Of a stretch of DNA of 64,000 bases, positions 45,068 to 54,314 are shown in pieces. The notes beneath the pieces are model-generated. The model ran no database searches. It was given only the letters and a program-made list of their open reading frames with translations, and was not told where the DNA came from. Both the position numbers and the translations under genes were made by a program. Source of the stretch: CAZOOK01 sp964581385 (GTDB lineage Bacteria > Pseudomonadota > Gammaproteobacteria > Nevskiales > Nevskiaceae); contig CAZOOK010000015.1 in NCBI GenBank assembly GCA_964581385.1, positions 1 to 64,000 of the forward strand, given 5' to 3'. The first letter of the stretch is position 1. Each line of letters opens with the position of its first letter.

Positions 45068-45358
45068 TCAGCGGATGTGTTTGTTGACCAATTTGGTCAT
45101 CTCAAACATGTTGACGACCGCCTTGCCGTCGAAAATCTTTTTCAGCTTGTTGTCGGCATTGATCAGCCGCTTGTCCTTGGTGTCCTGCAGCCCGTTCTTC
45201 TTGATGTAGGCCCAGAGCTGCTTGGTGATCTGGCTGCGCGGCAGCGGATCGGCGCCGACGACCGCCGCCAGCTCCGGACTTGGATTCATGGGTTTCATTA
45301 ACGCGGGATTGGCTTTCTTCGCAGCCGGTTTCAGCTTCGTCTCGCTGGCATTTTCCAT
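45068..45358 (-). CDS. SWIB/MDM2-domain protein
   Basis: A 96-residue protein. After a lysine/alanine-rich N-terminus, residues ~20-94 form a SWIB domain (LPRSQITKQLWAYIKKNGLQD, then LINADNKLKKIF and the final F-E-M helix). Bacterial stand-alone SWIB proteins occur in chlamydiae and several proteobacteria. A role in chromatin or DNA topology is suspected but unproven. It is convergent with the ClpP-like gene, 40 bases apart. Confidence 0.9.
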   Translation of the reverse strand: MENASETKLKPAAKKANPALMKPMNPSPELAAVVGADPLPRSQITKQLWAYIKKNGLQDTKDKRLINADNKLKKIFDGKAVVNMFEMTKLVNKHIR

Positions 45359-45884
45359 AACGCGGTTTCCTCGTGAATGGGCGGCCTATGCTACGCGATC
45401 GTAAATGCCGGATGTCGGCCTGGTGCGAATGCCGGTGGGGTAGGGAAGTGATCGGTGCTGTCGGCGAATCTGAGCCGGTACGCCACTCCGATTTCCTGAG
45501 TGCGCGGCGACGCTCCGCTGTTCCTGCTCGATGCGCTCGGAACTGTGAGAGGGAACCCAGGACAGGTGCAAGGGCAAGGCGAGGGGCTCGCGCCGTGTCG
45601 CCGGATCGTACCGATCTGACGAACGGGGGCGGCCCGCTCAGCTTGAGGCAAACATACTGTGTTGATCACCCAGTCGCCCACGACTTGATCATTTAAATTG
45701 GCTGGTTTTCTGATTCAGCGTGCGTAGTGCGTGGTGTCCAGCAATGAAGCCCGCTGTGCCGTGCCACGACGGGAGGCGATTCACCTCCGGCCACATCAGT
45801 GCTGCGCCGCCGCTGTGTCCTTAAACGGTGCGTCTCGCCAAGTGATCTGGCTAAAGCGCCGAGTTGCCCCATCTGGAGTCAAGC
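45359..45884. other. Intergenic, nothing recognised
   Basis: About 525 bases with no supportable gene. Open frames on both strands are arginine/proline-rich noise. The 3' end carries the TGGAG ribosome site of the next gene. Confidence 0.35.
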
Positions 45885-46130
45885 ATGAGTACCCGCGCGA
45901 CCCGAAAACGTTCCATCGTCAAGGCAATCTCCTATCGCAGTGTTATCGTATTGCTGGATTTCTTGGTGAAATATCGTCTGACCGGCAAGGTGGAGATGGC
46001 TGCAGGTTTTATGATCATAAGCAACATCTATACGACTGCGGGCTATTTTCTATTTGAGCGCATGTGGGCTCGAATCAGGTGGGGTCTTGAGCCGGGCAGC
46101 CGCACCAAATCTTCCCTGTCGACCTTATAG
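45885..46130 (+). CDS. DUF2061 small membrane protein
   Basis: An 81-residue protein. It opens RKRSIVKAISYRSVIVLLDFLV and continues with a second hydrophobic helix ending IYTTAGYFLFERMW, which is the DUF2061 pattern. These are two-helix inner-membrane proteins of unknown role, often near sulfur or stress genes. The start at 45885 follows TGGAG; the open frame extends seven codons upstream without homology. Confidence 0.82.
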   Translation: MSTRATRKRSIVKAISYRSVIVLLDFLVKYRLTGKVEMAAGFMIISNIYTTAGYFLFERMWARIRWGLEPGSRTKSSLSTL

Positions 46131-46233
46131 TCGAAAGGCTTTATGGAATCGTTTCATAGCCAATTTCGCGCGGACCTTTTCGGTGCAGGGTGACAGCTGA
46201 GTTTTTGACCACTCACGGACGCAGACACACCGC

Positions 46234-46497
46234 ATGACTGAAGCGCTTGCCATCGCCGTCGTTCATTACGCCACGTTCTATCTTGCAGCGGGGTGCGTGT
46301 TTGCGGTGGCATTTCTGAGCCTGGGCATCGGCCGGGTTGATCCGCAAGCGCGGGGCGCACCGCTGAGCTTCAAGCTGGTGGTACTTCCGGGCGTGGTCGT
46401 CTTCTGGCCGGTGCTTGCATGGCGCTGGTCGCGCGGCAGCACGGTACCGCCAGAACAGTGCAGTTCGCACGTCCGCGCCGCTAGGAAACGTCGATGA
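46234..46497 (+). CDS. Small membrane protein of the Rieske operon
   Basis: An 87-residue protein with two hydrophobic segments (residues 5-30 and 43-62) and a basic tail. It overlaps the next gene by four bases (ATGA) and is thus the first of a coupled four-gene set ending at 48722. No family is recognised. It may be a small subunit or anchor for the redox protein encoded downstream. Confidence 0.65.
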   Translation: MTEALAIAVVHYATFYLAAGCVFAVAFLSLGIGRVDPQARGAPLSFKLVVLPGVVVFWPVLAWRWSRGSTVPPEQCSSHVRAARKRR

Positions 46498-46898
46498 TCC
46501 GTCCATTGCGCAAAGCGCATCGGCTGACGGTCACGATGCTAGCTGTCATCGTTCCAGCCATGCTCGCGGTCGTGCTGACGCACCGTCATGCAATTTCAGC
46601 AATGGCGGGTGATTCCAAGCCTTCGCCTTTCGCTATCAGGCTGGCGAGCACAACGGTCGATCGACGCCTACTCGAAATCGCTGCGCCCATTGCATCGATG
46701 CCGGAGGTGCTCGTCTATTGGAGTACGCGTGATGCGACCACACTCGATGCACACGCGGTGCTGCTCGGTCGCCTCGATGGATCGACCACCCGCGTCGGCG
46801 TGTCATCCAATCTGCACGGCGGCCGGATTCTCCTGTACAGCCCACCGCTCGGAAAGATCCTGGCACAACAAGATTTGCCTGACGGAAGCTCGCCATGA
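46494..46898 (+). CDS. Single-helix membrane-anchored hypothetical protein
   Basis: A 134-residue protein with one N-terminal helix (about residues 13-30) and a soluble beta-rich domain. That domain has segments such as PEVLVYWS and AVLLGRLDG, compatible with a periplasmic location. Four-base overlaps link it to the genes on both sides, so it is translated with them. No family is recognised. Confidence 0.65.
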   Translation: MIRPLRKAHRLTVTMLAVIVPAMLAVVLTHRHAISAMAGDSKPSPFAIRLASTTVDRRLLEIAAPIASMPEVLVYWSTRDATTLDAHAVLLGRLDGSTTRVGVSSNLHGGRILLYSPPLGKILAQQDLPDGSSP

Positions 46899-47938
46899 GT
46901 CACACCTACCGCATGGTGCAGTGGAATGCGCAGAAGCGGCGCTATGACCTCGCGCTCTGGACCGGCATCGCGCTTTACTTGGCTACCTTTATCGGTGGCG
47001 GCTTGTTGGGGGATGCGAACGCGGATGCGATGACGCTGAGTATTCGCGCAACCGCGACAGCCGCGTTTGTTCTGCTTACGCTGATTTTGTCGATTGGTCC
47101 GCTGGCCCGGTTCAGCACACGCTTTCTGCCGCTGCTCTACAACCGGCGACATATGGGCGTATCGATGTTCATTCTCGCGACCGTGCACTTGATGCTGGTA
47201 CTGCTCCAGTTTCACGCGGACGGCAATATCAACCCGGTCGTCAGCCTGCTCTCTGCCGGTACTCCAAGGCAAACAGGTGGTGCATTCCCATTTGAGATTC
47301 TCGGCATTGCGGCCTGGTTAATCCTGATGCTGATGGCTGTCACCAGCCATGACTTCTGGCTCGCGAATCTGACGCCGCCCCTGTGGAAGGCTTTGCACAT
47401 GCTGGTATATCTGGCTTATGGCCTGCTGACATTGCATGTAGCGCTCGGCACGCTGCAGCAGGAAAGGAGCTGGGTCTATTCAGTGTTGTTGTTGAGCAGT
47501 TGTGTCTGGGTCTTTGGCCTGCAGTTGCTCTGTGGATGGCGGGAGTCTGGTCGCGATCGTGCAGTTCCCAAGCAAACGCCTGAGGGTTACGTTGATGTCG
47601 CTCGTGCCGCCGACATTCCGGACGGGCGAGCAGTGACCGTCACACTGGCGGGCGAACGCGTGGCGGTGTTTCGCGATGGGCGCAGGATTTGTGCGATCTC
47701 TGCGGTTTGCCGACATCAGAATGGCCCTTTGGGCGAAGGCCGGATCATCGACGGCCTGGTGACCTGCCCCTGGCATGGCTATCAGTACCGGCCGGAGGAT
47801 GGCTGCTCGCCGCCGCCATTTACCGAGAAGGTGCCGACGTTTCGCGTGCATGTCGAGCGCGGGCGGGTTCTTGTCGACCCAATGCCGCTGCCGCCGGGAA
47901 CGCCGGTACCGCCCGCGATGATGGATGAACTTCAATGA
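46895..47938 (+). CDS. Ferric-reductase-like membrane protein fused to a Rieske domain
   Basis: A 347-residue redox protein. The first ~215 residues hold about six helices of the ferric-reductase/YedZ type, with histidines placed to bind haem (NRRHMGVSMFILATVHLMLVL, KALHMLVYLAYGLLTLHVAL). From about residue 235 a Rieske domain follows. Its iron-sulfur ligands are C-R-H near 269 and CPWHG near 290. Electrons could pass from the cluster to membrane haem. It is the third gene of a coupled operon whose other members are uncharacterised. Confidence 0.83.
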   Translation: MSHTYRMVQWNAQKRRYDLALWTGIALYLATFIGGGLLGDANADAMTLSIRATATAAFVLLTLILSIGPLARFSTRFLPLLYNRRHMGVSMFILATVHLMLVLLQFHADGNINPVVSLLSAGTPRQTGGAFPFEILGIAAWLILMLMAVTSHDFWLANLTPPLWKALHMLVYLAYGLLTLHVALGTLQQERSWVYSVLLLSSCVWVFGLQLLCGWRESGRDRAVPKQTPEGYVDVARAADIPDGRAVTVTLAGERVAVFRDGRRICAISAVCRHQNGPLGEGRIIDGLVTCPWHGYQYRPEDGCSPPPFTEKVPTFRVHVERGRVLVDPMPLPPGTPVPPAMMDELQ

Positions 47939-47948
47939 GACGTTTTTC

Positions 47949-48722
47949 ATGAAGCCTGACGAGTTCTATGTCGGCTATCTGGATCGTGCGCCATCGCAGC
48001 TGGCGCGTTGGCTGCGGTACGTCGTCGCCGCGCTGCTGATTGGGAGTGCCTTTATCGCCGGCGTCTGGGTTTCCTCGCAGCAGCCTTTCGACGCAGGCAT
48101 CTTCGAATTCGGCGAGCTGCGGCATTTCGAGGGAATTGTATTGGCGCAGCCGTATCCCAGCTTGCTGATCGAACGCCCGGGAAGTACGGGCCGCTTTCCA
48201 GGATTTTCACGCTATCTGCTGGTCGGTCCCGGAAAGCGTGATGCCGATGCGCTGATTGCGGGATTCGACGGCAAGCCGGTGGAATTGACCGGCGAGCTGA
48301 TATACCGCGATCAGCAGACGCTGATCAAGCTGAGTGCGGATTCGATCAAGCTTCTGCCGCCGGATGGCAAAGACCATTTCACGGTGCCGGCGCTGGAGCT
48401 GCAGCCGCATTCGCTGGGCTCGATCGAAGTGACCGGGGAGATCGTCGATCCACAATGCTTCCTTGGCATCATGAAGCCGGGCTTCGGCATCCCGCATCGC
48501 GCCTGCGCGATCCGCTGCCTGGCAGGCGGCGTGCCGCCGATCCTACGCGCCAGCGATCTACAGCATGGGTCCCGCTACTACCTGCTGCTCGGACCCGGCG
48601 GCGCCCGGATCAATCGCGAACTACTGCCGCGGGTCGCCGAACCGCTGCACCTTCAGGGTGAAGTGTTCGCGTACGGCGACCTGCTCGCACTGCAAGTGGA
48701 TCCCGGAACGATCAGTCGATAG
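47949..48722 (+). CDS. Hypothetical membrane-anchored protein of the Rieske operon
   Basis: A 257-residue protein with one N-terminal helix (about residues 22-45) and a soluble domain. Cysteines in DPQCFLGIMKPG and HRACAIRCLAGGVPP could bind metal or form disulfides. The repeated beta pattern suggests two OB-like halves (VELTGELIYRDQQTLIKL, LHLQGEVFAYGDLLALQV). The start is taken as the ATG at 47949. An upstream ATG at 47925 lies within the previous gene. Probably periplasmic and linked to the redox partner. Confidence 0.65.
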   Translation: MKPDEFYVGYLDRAPSQLARWLRYVVAALLIGSAFIAGVWVSSQQPFDAGIFEFGELRHFEGIVLAQPYPSLLIERPGSTGRFPGFSRYLLVGPGKRDADALIAGFDGKPVELTGELIYRDQQTLIKLSADSIKLLPPDGKDHFTVPALELQPHSLGSIEVTGEIVDPQCFLGIMKPGFGIPHRACAIRCLAGGVPPILRASDLQHGSRYYLLLGPGGARINRELLPRVAEPLHLQGEVFAYGDLLALQVDPGTISR

Positions 48723-48902
48723 CACAAGCGCCAGATCAACACAGCAATTCCGCATTCCCAAACATGACGCTATCGAATCCGGCGTGATTTTCGAACCGAC
48801 CCATTTCCAATAGTCCGTGCCCGTCGCGATACATGGAAACCGAACGAGAGAGGTTACGTACGGGACGGGCAATCCGGGAATGTGGATTCATAAATTCAGA
48901 AC

Positions 48903-49268
48903 TCATCTACTGCTCAGCTGTTCTCGCAAACGTGGAGCAGCGAAATCGAGAACGGCTCGTAATTTGAGGGGCACTCGTCCCTGACTTGTATAAACCAGAC
49001 TGACCGGACTGGGTTCGGACTCGAAGTCCTTGAGCACCACCGTCAGCGAGCCGGATCGTTGCGCCTGCTCGATCTGATAGGACAACACGCGCGTGACACC
49101 GACACCGGCAATCGCCGCATCGATCGCAGACTCCGCGGTGTTGACGATCAGTCGCGAATGGATCGGTACGGACACGTCGGCACCGCCCACCTTGAAGCTC
49201 CACGAGTCCGCAGACATCAAGAGTTCGAAAGTGATGCACTGATGGAGGCGAAACATTCGGTGAAGCAT
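48903..49268 (-). pseudogene. LysR-family regulator, C-terminal remnant
   Basis: Encodes only the second half of a LysR co-inducer-binding domain, from HQCITFELLMSADSWSF through SAIDAAIAGVGVTRVLSYQI to the usual C-terminal LRAVLDFAAPRLRE. No helix-turn-helix half is present. Immediately upstream, nine bases away, is the stop codon of an intact LysR gene in the same direction. This suggests a past deletion or recombination between neighbouring lysR genes. Confidence 0.8.
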
Positions 49269-49276
49269 CCCTCGCG

Positions 49277-50218
49277 TCAGGTGCGCGCGCGGCGCTTTCG
49301 GCTGGGAGGGGTTTTCGCCACAGCTTGATCCCGCTTCTCCCGGATCAGCTCAATCAATGCCCGTAGTCCTGCCGGAACGTGGCGACGGCCAGGAAAATAC
49401 AGGCATAAGCCATCGAATGGAGGCGTCCAATCCTCCAGCACGCATTGCAGATGGCCGGCAGCAAGGTGGGCAGCAATGTCCCATTCGGAGAGGTAGGCCA
49501 AGCCCACGCCAGCGAGCGCCGCCTCGAGCATCAGCCCCGCATCATCCAGGGTCAACAAGCCCTGCACATCGATATCGAAGGACTCGCCACGCCGTTCGAA
49601 TTCCCAACGATAAATTTTTCCGCTGGACAGACGACGGCGGATGCAGCGATGCGACCCGAGATCGGCTGGCGAGCGTGGCGCCGGATATTTCGCAAAGTAG
49701 GCCGGCGCGCCGACCACAAGCAGGCGCTGCCTGGGACCGAACGGCACAGCGATCATGTCCTGCGGTAGATGTTCGGCCAAGCGGATGCCGGCATCGAAGC
49801 CTTCGACCACGATGTCGATCAGACGGTCGTTGGTGACGAGGTCGAGCTTCACCTCCGGGTATCTGCGCATGTATTCCATGATGATGGGGGTCATCACCCG
49901 CCGTGCCGCGCCCAGCGAGGCATTGATGCGCAAAGTTCCCGAGGGCGTGAGGCGATGGCTGCTGGCCTGTTCCATGGCATCCCGGATCGCGGACAGGCCC
50001 GGCGCCACGCCGGCGACAAACTGCTCGCCGGCCTCGGACAGGGCGACGCTGCGCGTGGTGCGGTTGAACAGCCGTACTCCGATGCGCGCCTCAAGCGCGG
50101 CCACGGTGTGGCTGATCGCCGAGGTTGACATGCCCAGTTCGGTCGCCGCCGCGCGGAAATTGCGCAGGCGTGCCACAGCCAGCACGGCTTCCAGCTCGGT
50201 GAGTCCGGACGATCTCAT
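49277..50218 (-). CDS. LysR-family transcription regulator
   Basis: A 313-residue LysR protein. The helix-turn-helix spans residues ~5-60 (LEAVLAVARLRNFRAAATELGMSTSAISHTVAALE), followed by the co-inducer domain. It is transcribed divergently from the aldehyde dehydrogenase gene with about 100 bases between, the usual setting for control of that gene. The start at 50218 (MRSSGLTE) fits the family; the frame extends 27 codons further up. It reads towards a truncated lysR remnant. Confidence 0.9.
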   Translation of the reverse strand: MRSSGLTELEAVLAVARLRNFRAAATELGMSTSAISHTVAALEARIGVRLFNRTTRSVALSEAGEQFVAGVAPGLSAIRDAMEQASSHRLTPSGTLRINASLGAARRVMTPIIMEYMRRYPEVKLDLVTNDRLIDIVVEGFDAGIRLAEHLPQDMIAVPFGPRQRLLVVGAPAYFAKYPAPRSPADLGSHRCIRRRLSSGKIYRWEFERRGESFDIDVQGLLTLDDAGLMLEAALAGVGLAYLSEWDIAAHLAAGHLQCVLEDWTPPFDGLCLYFPGRRHVPAGLRALIELIREKRDQAVAKTPPSRKRRART

Positions 50219-50320
50219 TATCCCGTTTATTTCACTACTGCATTCTGATTTGTACGGCTTATCAAGACAATGATAGGGCCTTATGGTGTTCTCCACCAAC
50301 CGCTGTTACTGGAGTCGCCC

Positions 50321-51748
50321 ATGAACACCATCGACAAAATCTACATCGACGGGGCCTTCGTCACCCCCCACGGCGAGGAGCTGTTCGACCTGTATAACCC
50401 CGCCACCGGCCAGGTCATCGGTCAGGTTCGCCTGGCCGACGCCGAGGATGCGCGCCGCGCGATAGCCGCGGCCAAGCGCGCCTTCCCGGCGTTTTCCCGT
50501 ACCGACAAGGCCGAGCGCGCCGCCATGCTGCGGCGCATGCACCAAGCGCTGAGCGCCCGCGTCGACGATCTCGCGGAAGCCGTGATCGAGGAATACGGCG
50601 CCCCGGTGTCCTTCGCCCGCTGGGGTGCGGTGTACGCCGCCAGCGTGTTTTTGACTGCGGCGACGACCCTGGAGAATTACGACTTCAAGCGCCGCGCGGG
50701 GACGGCCGAGGTGGAAATGATTCCGCTTGGAGTCGCCGGACTGATCACGCCTTGGAACAGCAATGCGGGTTCGATCTGCGTCAAGCTCGCCGCAGCGATC
50801 GCAGCCGGTTGCACCGCCGTGATCAAGCCGAGTGAGATGAGTGCCAATCAGACTCGCATCGTCACCGAAGCCCTTCACGAGGCGGGCTTGCCGCCGGGGG
50901 TATTCAACATCGTCACCGGACGCGGGGAGACCGTCGGCGCGGAACTCGGCGCGCATCCGGACGTGGCAAAGATTTCCTTCACCGGCTCTACCGCGGTCGG
51001 CAAGACCCTCCTGCGCGCCGGCGCCGAGACGCTCAAGCGCGTCACGCTGGAGTTGGGTGGCAAGTCTCCGGTGCTGATTCTGGACGACGCCAATCTGGCG
51101 GAGGCGGTGCCCATGGCGATCCAGGCCGGTTTCCTGAACAGTGGGCAGGCCTGCATTGCCGGCACCCGCATCCTCGTCCCTCGGCAGCGGTTGGCCGAAG
51201 TGGAAGCGCTGGCCAAGGCCGCTGTCGAGCAGACCGTAGTGGGGAACCCGCGCGATCCCGCTACCGCGATCGGCCCGATGGTCAGTCACAAGCAATGGGC
51301 GCGCGTGCAGCGCTACATCCAGATTGGCATCGACGAGGGTGCCAGGGTGCTGGCGGGCGGAGCAGGGCTTCCGGAAAGCGTGCAGGCCGGTTGGTTCGTG
51401 CGACCCACCATCTTCACCGACGTGCGTAACGACATGACCGTCGCCCGGGAGGAGATCTTTGGGCCCGTGTTGACCATCATTCCGTACGCCGATGAGGAAG
51501 AGGCCATCGCAATTGCCAACGACACGCCTTATGGGCTGCAGGGCTATGTGCTGTCGTCCGACATGGCGCGGGGCCGCGCTGTCGCCTCACGCATCGAGGC
51601 CGGCCGGGTGCTGATCAACACTTTGGCGCACGAGCCGATTGCGCCGTTCGGTGGCTTCAAGCAGTCCGGTATTGGGCGTGAGCTCGGCAGCTTTGGCTTG
51701 GAAGCCTTCCTTGAGCCCAAGTCGACGCTGGGTGTGCTCGCGGCCTGA
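50321..51748 (+). CDS. Aldehyde dehydrogenase family protein
   Basis: A 475-residue NAD(P)-dependent aldehyde dehydrogenase. The catalytic Cys is in NSGQACIAG (about 277), the general-base Glu in LELGGKSP (about 243), and the cofactor loop is FTGSTAVGK. PWNSNAG replaces the common PWNFP. It oxidises aldehydes to acids; the substrate is unknown. The start at 50321 follows GGAG. It is divergent from a LysR gene and ends at a strong hairpin (51759-51798). Confidence 0.92.
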   Translation: MNTIDKIYIDGAFVTPHGEELFDLYNPATGQVIGQVRLADAEDARRAIAAAKRAFPAFSRTDKAERAAMLRRMHQALSARVDDLAEAVIEEYGAPVSFARWGAVYAASVFLTAATTLENYDFKRRAGTAEVEMIPLGVAGLITPWNSNAGSICVKLAAAIAAGCTAVIKPSEMSANQTRIVTEALHEAGLPPGVFNIVTGRGETVGAELGAHPDVAKISFTGSTAVGKTLLRAGAETLKRVTLELGGKSPVLILDDANLAEAVPMAIQAGFLNSGQACIAGTRILVPRQRLAEVEALAKAAVEQTVVGNPRDPATAIGPMVSHKQWARVQRYIQIGIDEGARVLAGGAGLPESVQAGWFVRPTIFTDVRNDMTVAREEIFGPVLTIIPYADEEEAIAIANDTPYGLQGYVLSSDMARGRAVASRIEAGRVLINTLAHEPIAPFGGFKQSGIGRELGSFGLEAFLEPKSTLGVLAA

Positions 51749-51808
51749 TCAAGAACCCGAGCGCAGCGGCCACTAATAGCGATGCAGCCGCTGCGCTCAG
51801 TTTGATCA
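51746..51808 (+). terminator. Extended terminator-like hairpin after aldehyde dehydrogenase
   Basis: A perfect 12-bp stem, GAGCGCAGCGGC (51759-51770) with GCCGCTGCGCTC (51787-51798), and a 16-base loop. An outer pair TGATCAA/TTGATCA (51746-51752, 51802-51808) encloses it. It overlaps the stop codon. The T-tract is short, so it may be a bidirectional or Rho-assisted terminator. Confidence 0.6.
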
Positions 51809-52431
51809 TTGCCCGATGGCTGGTTCCGCTAGCAAGCGCAAACCATGCTGTCCTGAAGGCGACTCGTGCGCAGTCGACCGACGCGGACGCTCCCAAACGA
51901 CGCTCCCTTGAATCTGCGGCGGAGCTGTTCAAAGGTCACCGGACCCGTTCCTTGAGGTCGGGGCGGCCACAAGCAATCCGTCGTAGATCAAATTGCTCAC
52001 GGGCGTCCCCAGTTGCGGCTTTGCCAATGCCGACCTCGACCTCCAGCTCAAGCGGCATAGTGCGGAGAAGGTCATCGTCTTGTGCTTTGGCGATGACAGA
52101 ACGCCCTTATCATGGGTACCCTTCGACGCGCTATCTGCCGACCAAGGTGCGTCGCTTGATCGATCAATTGGTTCAGGAGCTCGGCGATGATCCGCCTTGG
52201 AACACGTGGAGGGCAGCCAATTCCCCATGCCGGCAATCGACAAGGAATTCAAGAGAAGAAGAGCCAAGGCGCCGCCGGAAAAACAGCTAATTCGCTTCGA
52301 CGCATTCGGAAATCACCTCGCGGCTTCGCCAGGACTGTGGGAGCGTGCCGAGAGCGCATCGATCAAAGCCCGGACTTCCTGCGATCGGTGGGCCTGAATA
52401 TGAGTGCCTGGCCGCAGCCGACTCTCGCATG
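51809..52431. other. Intergenic, nothing recognised
   Basis: About 620 bases without a supportable gene. Several open frames exist on both strands, but none carries family motifs, suggesting decayed sequence. Confidence 0.35.
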
Positions 52432-53259
52432 TCATTCGTTCAAAAAGTATTGAGCGTGCTGGACGAAGCGACCCGGACACTGAAATATCGCACCGTGACC
52501 TGAATCTGGGTAGAGGATGAGCTGCGCGTCCCGTAAATGTCTGTGCATCTCCATCGCATTGATGGGCGGGAGCATCCTGTCCTGGCTTCCGCCGATGAGC
52601 AGTACGGGCTGTTGAATCGATTTGAGGATGTTGTTCTTCGGATCCTTGGAAGCGCACCAGCCAATGAGGGCCTTCGCCTGTTGCCTAAGCGTCTCCTCAC
52701 TGTTGTCCGGGTCGCGCCCGGCAACCCGCGAACGTACCCGCTTCAGAAACTCCAAGCCCGCGGCTCGGCTGGCGACAGAGCTTGTGAAGAACATCGACAA
52801 CCGCGGGTCTGGAGTATCGGGGCGCGCCATAGCATCGCGCAGGACCTCCATCAGATGCTGTTCGCCTCCCTGTGGGGCAGTGTCAACGAGGATGACTTTG
52901 CGAATTCCGTCCGGGTACTGGGATGCGAGAACCTGGGCAACCATACCGCCCAGTGAAAATCCAAGCAGATCGACGCATCGCGCCCCCAGGGTCGAAATGA
53001 ACGCCCCGGCATCTTCGGCCATCTGATACATGCTGTCGGGCGTTGTTCCGCTGGTTTGACCAACGCCCGTGTTGTTGAAGATGACGACCGGCCGTCGCAG
53101 CGACAGTCCATCTACGACCGCGGGATCCCACGCGTCCATGGACCCGGCGAAATGCTGGAGACATACCAGTGGTATTCCCTTGCGGGCGCCAAGACGGCGG
53201 TAGCTGAAGCGAATGCCCGCTTTCTCAACGAACCGGGTCGAAGCACTCTCAAGAGGCAC
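52432..53259 (-). CDS. Alpha/beta-fold hydrolase
   Basis: A 275-residue hydrolase. The nucleophile elbow is GFSLGGM (Ser about 102), the oxyanion region is LQHFAGS, the acid Asp is in GGSQDRMLPP, and the His in PDSGHGAIFQ. Homologues hydrolyse esters, lactones or C-C bonds, or act as haloperoxidase-like enzymes; the substrate cannot be told. The ATG at 53259 gives the family's usual length. It stands alone between the dehydrogenase and a response regulator. Confidence 0.88.
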   Translation of the reverse strand: MPLESASTRFVEKAGIRFSYRRLGARKGIPLVCLQHFAGSMDAWDPAVVDGLSLRRPVVIFNNTGVGQTSGTTPDSMYQMAEDAGAFISTLGARCVDLLGFSLGGMVAQVLASQYPDGIRKVILVDTAPQGGEQHLMEVLRDAMARPDTPDPRLSMFFTSSVASRAAGLEFLKRVRSRVAGRDPDNSEETLRQQAKALIGWCASKDPKNNILKSIQQPVLLIGGSQDRMLPPINAMEMHRHLRDAQLILYPDSGHGAIFQCPGRFVQHAQYFLNE

Positions 53260-53511
53260 GCAGTCCTCGCTACAGAATCACATCCCTGTGTGCCGGCGCC
53301 CAGTCCGCGGCAGACTGCAATCATCCGGCCATCCGGCACCACGCCCAGCGAGAACGACTGAGGAAGAGTTGTTCACGGCTGGGCTTCAAACTCCGTTTTG
53401 GGCATTTGCGATGGCCGCGAACAAACCTAGCGGACTTCAGACGGCACGGCCATACCAAATTGATGGTATCGATCATTACCAACTATTGGGTATCGATGCG
53501 AAGCGCGCCAC

Positions 53512-54147
53512 TCAGACCGGAATCAGCCCCTGCTTGATCGCCATGACCACGGCATGGGTTCTGTCGCGCGCGCCCATTTTCTCGAGAATGTGCTTAACGT
53601 GAACCTTCACGGTCTCTACGGAAATGCTCATCCGCGCTGCGATGGTCTTGTTGGCGCTGAATTCGGCCAGCAACCGCAGCACCTCGATTTCACGGCTGGA
53701 CAGCTCGTATCCGGTGAGGGAGCGCGCCAGCAACTGTACGATGGAAGGAGGAAGTCGTGTCTGGCCACCATGGACCGCACGAATGGCATCCACCAGATCT
53801 TCCGGCATCGTGTCTTTCGTCACGAATCCCTTCGCACCAGCCCTGATGGCGGCACGGGCTTGTGCCTCGCTGCTGTAAGCGGACATTGCAACAACCTCGA
53901 CAGTGGGAACTGCCTGCCGAATCTCTCGGATCAACGTAAGTCCGCTCAGGGTTCTGAGTTGGAGGTCGATCAATACGACATCAGGCGCTTGTTGCCGGCA
54001 ATGATCGACGAGTTGCGAGGCGTTACCGACGTCGCCGGCCCAAATCATGTCTGGCAGGTCCCCAATAAAGGAGGCGATGCCCTGGCGCATCAGTGGGTTT
54101 TCCAGTGCGCCGGCGACCCTGAGTGGAGACCGGTTGATATCGTTCAT
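53512..54147 (-). CDS. NarL/LuxR-type response regulator, orphan
   Basis: A 211-residue response regulator. The receiver has the phospho-acceptor Asp in VVLIDLQL (about 60), a conserved Ser (MSAYS) and Lys (FVTKD). The N-terminal acidic pair is altered: LRVAGALENP where DD or DE is usual, so phosphorylation may be weak. The C-terminal LuxR helix-turn-helix is ELSSREIEVLRLLAEFSANKTIAARM. No sensor kinase lies nearby. Targets unknown. Confidence 0.9.
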   Translation of the reverse strand: MNDINRSPLRVAGALENPLMRQGIASFIGDLPDMIWAGDVGNASQLVDHCRQQAPDVVLIDLQLRTLSGLTLIREIRQAVPTVEVVAMSAYSSEAQARAAIRAGAKGFVTKDTMPEDLVDAIRAVHGGQTRLPPSIVQLLARSLTGYELSSREIEVLRLLAEFSANKTIAARMSISVETVKVHVKHILEKMGARDRTHAVVMAIKQGLIPV

Positions 54148-54314
54148 GTCCGCTCATCCTGAAACGGGTCAACACGCAGAACCCATATCCTCACTTCCGG
54201 ATTTCCCGCAGCGTCGATGTTGCTGGCCATCCCTGAAGTGGAGAACCATTGCCTGGCGGAGCGGGCGAGCCATTGGAGCGGCAAAGCGGCTGTTACGGGT
54301 TGATGCGCTGGGGG

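Noticed and set aside
51929..52267. 112-codon minus-strand frame and overlapping plus frames after the aldehyde dehydrogenase
   Set aside because: No motifs, and the frames on both strands are of similar quality, so none is favoured.
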